Assembly: GCA_966248875.1 (NCBI GenBank)
Contig: CBINBI010000004.1
Coordinates: forward strand, 1 to 64,000
Reading direction: 5' to 3'
DNA length: 64,000 bases
From: Dokdonella_A sp966248875
Lineage (GTDB): Bacteria > Pseudomonadota > Gammaproteobacteria > Xanthomonadales > Rhodanobacteraceae
The position numbers and the translations under genes are program-made. The notes beneath the pieces were generated by a model. That model saw only the letters and a program-made list of their open reading frames with translations. It did not search any database and was not told the origin of the DNA. Shown in pieces: positions 60,287 through 64,000 of the stretch. The first letter of the stretch is position 1; every line of letters begins with the position of its first letter.

Positions 60287-61195
60287 TCAGCCGACGCGCT
60301 CGAAGCGAAGCCCCGTCGGGGCAGGGCCGGGCGGCATCAGGTAGTGATCGATCAGCAGGAACGCGAACAGCGCCATCAGGTACACGATCGAATAGTTGAA
60401 CACGCGCATCGGGAAGAACGGATCGGGCGAGCTCAGCAGGCGGATCGCGTAGTAGAGAAAGCCGAGCCCGAGCACGAGCGCGCCGCCGAAATAGAAAAGC
60501 CCGCTCATGCCGGTCAGGTACGGCAGCGCCGTCACCAGCACGAGCAGGATCGTGTAGAACAGCACGTGCCAGCGCGTGTAGACGACGCCGTGCGTCACCG
60601 GCAGCATCGGCACCTGTGCGCGCGAATAATCGTCGCGGCGGAAGATCGCGAGTGCCCAGAAATGCGGCGGCGTCCACACGAAGATGATGAGGCAGAGCAG
60701 CAGCGCGTACGGATGCACGCTGTCCGAGACCGCCGCCCAGCCGAGCACCGGCGGCGCGGCTCCGGCGATGCCGCCGATGACGATGTTCTGCGGCGTCGCG
60801 CGCTTCAGGTACGCGGTGTAGACGATGGCGTAGCCGATCAGCGAGGCGAACGTCAGCGCGGCGGTCAGCGGATTGACGAACGCAATCAGGATCGCCATCG
60901 ACAGCGTGCCGAGGATGATCGCGAAGGCGAGCACCTGCGTCGGGTTGAGCGCACCGGTCGCCAGCGGACGCTGTGACGTGCGAGCCATCAGCTTGTCGAT
61001 GCGCTGGTCGATCAGATGATTGATTGCCGCGGCCGACGCCGCCGCGAGCCAGATGCCGATCGTGCCGAAAACGAGCGGACGCAACGGCACCATGCCCGGC
61101 ACGGCGAGAAACATGCCGATGACCGCGGTGAACACGATCAGCGCGACGACGCGCGGCTTGGTGAGCTCGAGGTATTGGCGGGCGATCTCGGGCAT
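60287..61195 (-). CDS. ctaB: Protoheme IX farnesyltransferase (heme O synthase)
   Basis: This 302-residue UbiA-superfamily membrane enzyme adds a farnesyl group to heme B to make heme O. It has nine hydrophobic segments, the prenyl diphosphate motif NHLIDQRIDKLMARTSQRPLATG, YTAYLKRATPQNIVIGGIAGAAPP and the second motif FRRDDYSRAQVPMLPV. The start MPEIARQYLELTKPRVV is standard; the preceding 21 codons come from the repeat-containing spacer. It is last in the SURF1, SCO-like, ctaA, ctaB leftward set, separated from ctaA by a repeat. Confidence 0.95.
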   Translation of the reverse strand: MPEIARQYLELTKPRVVALIVFTAVIGMFLAVPGMVPLRPLVFGTIGIWLAAASAAAINHLIDQRIDKLMARTSQRPLATGALNPTQVLAFAIILGTLSMAILIAFVNPLTAALTFASLIGYAIVYTAYLKRATPQNIVIGGIAGAAPPVLGWAAVSDSVHPYALLLCLIIFVWTPPHFWALAIFRRDDYSRAQVPMLPVTHGVVYTRWHVLFYTILLVLVTALPYLTGMSGLFYFGGALVLGLGFLYYAIRLLSSPDPFFPMRVFNYSIVYLMALFAFLLIDHYLMPPGPAPTGLRFERVG

Positions 61196-61218
61196 GTCGG
61201 TCGGATTATCTCGTTTTG

Positions 61219-61318
61219 CCCCATCTCCCGCTTGCGGAGAGGGCCGGCGTGAGGGCACGCGTGCGAAAAGCTGCCCTCGTCCGCCTCCGGCACCTTCTCC
61301 CGCGGCGGGGGAAGGGAA
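61219..61318. repeat. Inverted repeat with CTCTCCCGC arms between ctaB and ctaA
   Basis: Two inverted arms, CATCTCCCGCTTGCGGAGAG plus GGCCGGCGTGAGGGCA on the left and TGCCCTCGTCCGCCTCCGGCACCTTCTCCCGC on the right, face each other. The CTCTCCC-GCGGGAGAGGG-GGTGAGGG unit is, to my recollection, widespread in Xanthomonas-like genomes. It fills most of the 126-base spacer between the two heme A genes. Confidence 0.75.
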
Positions 61319-61321
61319 GGA

Positions 61322-62464
61322 TCATCGGCGCGTGACGCGCACGAGCGTCGCGATCAGCGCGAACAGGAGCAGCGCCGCGACGCCGTTGTGCGCGGTCGCT
61401 ACCGGCAGCGGCAGGCCGAGCTTGACGTTGCCGATGCCGAGCGCCCCCTGCACGAGCAGCAGCACGCCGATCGCGATCGCATGCGTGCGCAGGCGGGCGC
61501 GCCAGAGGCGCCAGGCAAGCCAGGCGAGCCAGCAGAACACGACCACTGCGCCGATGCGGTGCGCGATCTGGATCGCCGCGCGCGCGGGCGCGTCGAGCAC
61601 GCCGCCTTCATAGTTGACGCCGATGCCGCGCCACAGCACAAAGCCCTCACGGAAATCCGTCGGTGGCCACCACTGGCCCTGGCAGTGCGGGAAATCGAAG
61701 CCGCAGGCGAACGCGGCATAGTTCGCGCTGGTCCAGCCGCCGAGCGCGATCTGGCAGGCGAGCAGGACCAGGCCGATCACGACGGCGGGCATGATCTGTC
61801 GCTGTGCGGGCACAGGCGCTTGCGACGACGTCAGCGCCAGCGCGACATACGAGAGCAGCGAGAACGTCAGCAGCCCGCCGAGAAGATGCCCCATGACGAC
61901 GATCGGTTTCAGCAGCAGCGTGACCGTCCACATGCCGAGCATGGCCTGGAACACGACGACCGCGAGCACGGCGACCGCGACGCGCCACGGCGCGGGCCGG
62001 TCGAGGCGTAACGCCGCGACCAGCGGCAAGGCGATCGCAATGGCCGAGAGCACGCCCGAAGCCGTATACGAGTGGCGGATGTAGAGAAATACGCCGAGCG
62101 CCGCCGCCAGCGCCGCCGCTGCCAGCAGCCCGAGCAGAGGGCGCCGGCGCCACGCGGCCGTCACGGCGAGGACGAGCACCAGCACGCCGAGCGTTCCGGC
62201 CAGCATGCGGTGCACCTGCTCGCGCCAGGCCTTGTGCGTCTCGAACGGCCGATCCGGAAACGCCTCGTTCGCCCGCGCGATGTCCTGCGCATGGCCCGGC
62301 CACGTCGCCTTGCCGTAGCAGGTCGGCCAGTCGGGGCAGGAAAGGCCGGCGTCGGAGAGGCGCACGAACGCGCCGAACACGATGACGCCGAACGCGAAGA
62401 CCGCGGCAAACGCGGCGATGCGCGCCGGTGCAGTCAAGGAACGGAAAAACACCGCAGCGCTCAT
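61322..62464 (-). CDS. ctaA: Heme A synthase (CtaA/COX15)
   Basis: This 380-residue eight-segment membrane enzyme oxidises heme O to heme A for the aa3 cytochrome oxidase. It has FGAFVRLSDAGLSCPDWPTCYGK, FETHKAWREQVHRMLAGTLG (heme ligand histidines), MGHLLGGLLTFSLLSYVAL and IQIAHRIGAVVVF. Length and histidine positions match COX15-type CtaA. Its ATG overlaps the stop of the upstream SCO-like gene (ATGA), so the two are translationally coupled. Confidence 0.95.
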   Translation of the reverse strand: MSAAVFFRSLTAPARIAAFAAVFAFGVIVFGAFVRLSDAGLSCPDWPTCYGKATWPGHAQDIARANEAFPDRPFETHKAWREQVHRMLAGTLGVLVLVLAVTAAWRRRPLLGLLAAAALAAALGVFLYIRHSYTASGVLSAIAIALPLVAALRLDRPAPWRVAVAVLAVVVFQAMLGMWTVTLLLKPIVVMGHLLGGLLTFSLLSYVALALTSSQAPVPAQRQIMPAVVIGLVLLACQIALGGWTSANYAAFACGFDFPHCQGQWWPPTDFREGFVLWRGIGVNYEGGVLDAPARAAIQIAHRIGAVVVFCWLAWLAWRLWRARLRTHAIAIGVLLLVQGALGIGNVKLGLPLPVATAHNGVAALLLFALIATLVRVTRR

Positions 62465-63012
62465 CCCTTGATCAGCCTCGCGAGGTCCTTGCGCAGCAGA
62501 TTGGCGTCGTAACCCGCCGCGTAACTCAGGATCAGGAACCCGTGCGGATCGATGAGCACGGCGGCGACGTCGTCGTTCCGCGATGGCCGGAATGCGTCGA
62601 GCTTCCCGTCGATGTCGCGCGCACGCTCGACCGGCTGCATCGAGGCGACGGCGCTGTCGGGCAGGGTCGGATCGAGCACGACCACACGCACGCGGTAGGC
62701 GTTCTGATTCAGCGTCAGCCGCGCGCGGCGCAGCTCGTCGATGCGCGCGAGGCATTTGTCCACGCAGCCTGGGCCGGTGAGTGCGACCAGCGTCCACGAC
62801 CAGTCGGCATCCTCCCAGGCGATCGGCTTGCCGTCGTCGAGCACGAAGCGCGCGGCGGAGAGATCCTGCGGCGGCTCGATCAGCGTGCCGTAGTTGCGCA
62901 TGCCGGAGGGACGCCAGCCGAACGCGTTCAGGAGGTAGGCCGTTCCGATCGGCGCGGCGAACAGCAGCGCGATCAGGATCAGGCCGAGGCGCTTGCGGTT
63001 TTGCGGTGTCAT
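62461..63012 (-). CDS. SCO-like membrane-anchored thioredoxin-fold protein, oxidase assembly
   Basis: This 183-residue protein has one N-terminal membrane segment (LGLILIALLFAAPIGTAYLL) and a periplasmic thioredoxin-like domain. TLVALTGPGCVDKCLARIDEL contains C83-x3-C87, the spacing of the SCO copper-binding motif, and VLIDPHGFLILSYA supplies a conserved-looking histidine. It likely helps copper delivery or redox steps in Cu(A) assembly. It lacks the full SCO length and its usual CxxxCP proline. The gene is locked between SURF1 and ctaA by two ATGA overlaps, supporting a role in cytochrome oxidase biogenesis. Confidence 0.82.
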   Translation of the reverse strand: MTPQNRKRLGLILIALLFAAPIGTAYLLNAFGWRPSGMRNYGTLIEPPQDLSAARFVLDDGKPIAWEDADWSWTLVALTGPGCVDKCLARIDELRRARLTLNQNAYRVRVVVLDPTLPDSAVASMQPVERARDIDGKLDAFRPSRNDDVAAVLIDPHGFLILSYAAGYDANLLRKDLARLIKG

Positions 63013-63728
63013 GTCGATGTCTTGCGCCAGTGCATGCCGACGAAGGTGCCAGCCGCGACCGCGGCCAGCGTGAACCATGTGAACGCGTACGCGCGATGGC
63101 GCTCGGGCGGAAACACGTTCGGACGCCATGCGCGCACGAAACCACTGCTCTCGTCGGGCGCGAGCAGCAGGATGTTCGGATCGAGCTGGCGGCCGGCGTC
63201 CTCGCCGATCTCGGCGAGGTCGATGTAGATCGACTGCTTCGGCCAGGCGTCCTGCCGCGTCAGCGCGTTGCCGCCGAGGCGCAAACCGGAGCCGGGCGGC
63301 GGCGCGTACAGCGCCAGGATCTGCTGCTGGCCGGCAGGCAGCGGCGGGATCGCGGGCGCACCGCGCGCGTCGCGCGCCACGAAGCCGCGATCGACCAGGA
63401 GCGGCGTGCTGCCGTCGGCCGGCTCGAAGATCGCGTAGGCGACGCTGCCGACCTTGCCGTCGCGCGCCTGATCGACGAGCACATACGTGTGCACGGTGTC
63501 GTAACGGCCGCGCACGCTGACCAGCGGATAGCGCAGCGGGTGCTCCGATCGGCGCGCTTCTTCGAGCGACACCGGCGCCTGCTCCGACGCGTTCGCGAAG
63601 GCGGCGAACAGGCGCTCCTTCTGAGCGGCGCGGTCGAGCTGCCACATACCGAGCGTGCCGAACAGCGCGACGCCCGCCACCGCGAGAACAACGGCGGCGG
63701 CGCGCGGCCTGTGCCAGCGTCTATCCAC
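63009..63728 (-). CDS. SURF1-family cytochrome c oxidase assembly protein
   Basis: This 239-residue protein has the SURF1 two-segment topology: an N-terminal helix (AAAVVLAVAGVALFGTLGMWQLDRAAQKE), a large periplasmic domain with RYPLVSVRGRYD, VLVDRGFVARDA and a C-terminal helix (HRAYAFTWFTLAAVAAGTFVGMHW), including the conserved Y-A-x-x-W. SURF1 proteins bind heme A and help its insertion into oxidase subunit I. The start is uncertain: GTG 63728 places the helix near the N-terminus, while GTG 63788 would leave eight bases to the divergent gene. Its stop overlaps the SCO-like start. Confidence 0.88.
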   Translation of the reverse strand: MDRRWHRPRAAAVVLAVAGVALFGTLGMWQLDRAAQKERLFAAFANASEQAPVSLEEARRSEHPLRYPLVSVRGRYDTVHTYVLVDQARDGKVGSVAYAIFEPADGSTPLLVDRGFVARDARGAPAIPPLPAGQQQILALYAPPPGSGLRLGGNALTRQDAWPKQSIYIDLAEIGEDAGRQLDPNILLLAPDESSGFVRAWRPNVFPPERHRAYAFTWFTLAAVAAGTFVGMHWRKTST

Positions 63729-63796
63729 GGCCGTGCGCGGGTGCGGGTATACTGCCCCGCAGATTCGCCGGACGCCCTTCAAGAGCACGACGCGCC

Positions 63797-64000
63797 ATGC
63801 TCACCACGATCGTCATCGTCATTCTGCTCGCGGCGATCATCTACAACCTCGGCGCCGGCCTGTATTTCATGTTGAGCGACAAGGGTCAGACCGATCGCAC
63901 CGTGAAGGCACTGACGCGCCGCATCGGCCTTTCGGTACTGCTGATCATCCTCGTCATCATCGGCATCCTGACGGGGCTCATCAAGCCGCACGGCATCGGC
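63797..64000 (+). CDS. Twin transmembrane protein (DUF2909), runs to window edge
   Basis: Sixty-eight codons are visible: MLTTIVIVILLAAIIYNLGAGLYFML, a short polar loop with SDKGQTDRTVKALTRRIGLS, and a second membrane segment ending LIKPHGIG. This two-helix pattern with the PHG end is DUF2909, usually found next to cytochrome c oxidase subunit genes; the stop codon probably lies just past the edge. It is divergent from SURF1 and extends the oxidase block to the right. Function is unknown. Confidence 0.85.
   Translation, partial: MLTTIVIVILLAAIIYNLGAGLYFMLSDKGQTDRTVKALTRRIGLSVLLIILVIIGILTGLIKPHGIG

Noticed and set aside
1..64000. CRISPR array, prophage, insertion sequence, tRNA or rRNA
   Set aside because: No regularly spaced direct repeats, integrase or transposase motifs, or tRNA-like cloverleaf sequences were noticed on either strand; a covariance search was not possible.

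Overview
The window is a GC-rich (about two-thirds G+C), gene-dense chromosomal segment with no phage, plasmid, transposase, CRISPR, rRNA or tRNA that I could recognise. Gene content and order point to a gammaproteobacterium of the Lysobacterales (Xanthomonadales) or a close relative. The signs are the blocks engB / cytochrome c4 / dsbA-dsbA, tsaD <> rpsU-yqeY-dnaG, slt-epimerase-cca, methyltransferase / pteridine reductase / folK / folB, and SURF1-ctaA-ctaB. A large TonB-dependent receptor and intergenic palindromic repeats of the type common in that group agree with this. That assignment is inference; no rRNA or marker search was possible.

Layout: 0-11.5 kb is an envelope polysaccharide/acylation region. 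It has a partial TPP enzyme, an ATP-grasp ligase, a tightly coupled leftward operon (hexapeptide acyltransferase, PLP enzyme, acyl carrier protein, acyl-activating ligase, NodB deacetylase, GT4 glycosyltransferase), a secreted CxxCH protein resembling the hydrazine-synthase alpha family, and an undecaprenyl-phosphate sugar transferase. glmS, which supplies glucosamine-6-phosphate, follows at 11.8 kb. 13.7-18 kb holds small housekeeping genes (LOG protein, TfoX C-domain, free Met-R-sulfoxide reductase, bioD, a polytopic membrane protein). 18-24 kb holds a Tricorn-like protease, glutamate-cysteine ligase and a secreted NEW3-type protein. 24.4-28.3 kb is engB, c4, two DsbA paralogues and an EEP-family hydrolase. 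28.4-31.3 kb is a cysteine-pair-rich TonB receptor. 31.5-45.6 kb is a largely core block covering peptidoglycan turnover, tRNA CCA addition, folate, tsaD, rpsU and primase. 45.7-60.1 kb is more accessory: FAD oxidoreductases, a HipA-like kinase/DUF3037 pair, secreted proteins, two MFS transporters, a Tat-type M19 dipeptidase-like protein, an S9 peptidase and hydrolases. 60.3-64 kb is the cytochrome oxidase assembly/heme A block.

The most interesting signal is a short shared motif, [IV]-F-x-[DNG]-G-F-[ED]. It sits at or next to the C-terminus of three unrelated predicted secreted proteins and just after the signal peptide of a fourth. Codons differ between copies, so the similarity is at protein level, and it may be a sorting or processing tag. 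Other points are the ACP-dependent acylation operon, a near-perfect CRP/Clp-type box upstream of the CxxCH protein, a lipoprotein truncated hemoglobin, the HipA-like/DUF3037 pair, and a TonB receptor whose 14 cysteines form seven close pairs, in a genome with tandem DsbA genes.

Many start codons are GTG or TTG. Where I moved a start from the longest frame I say why.
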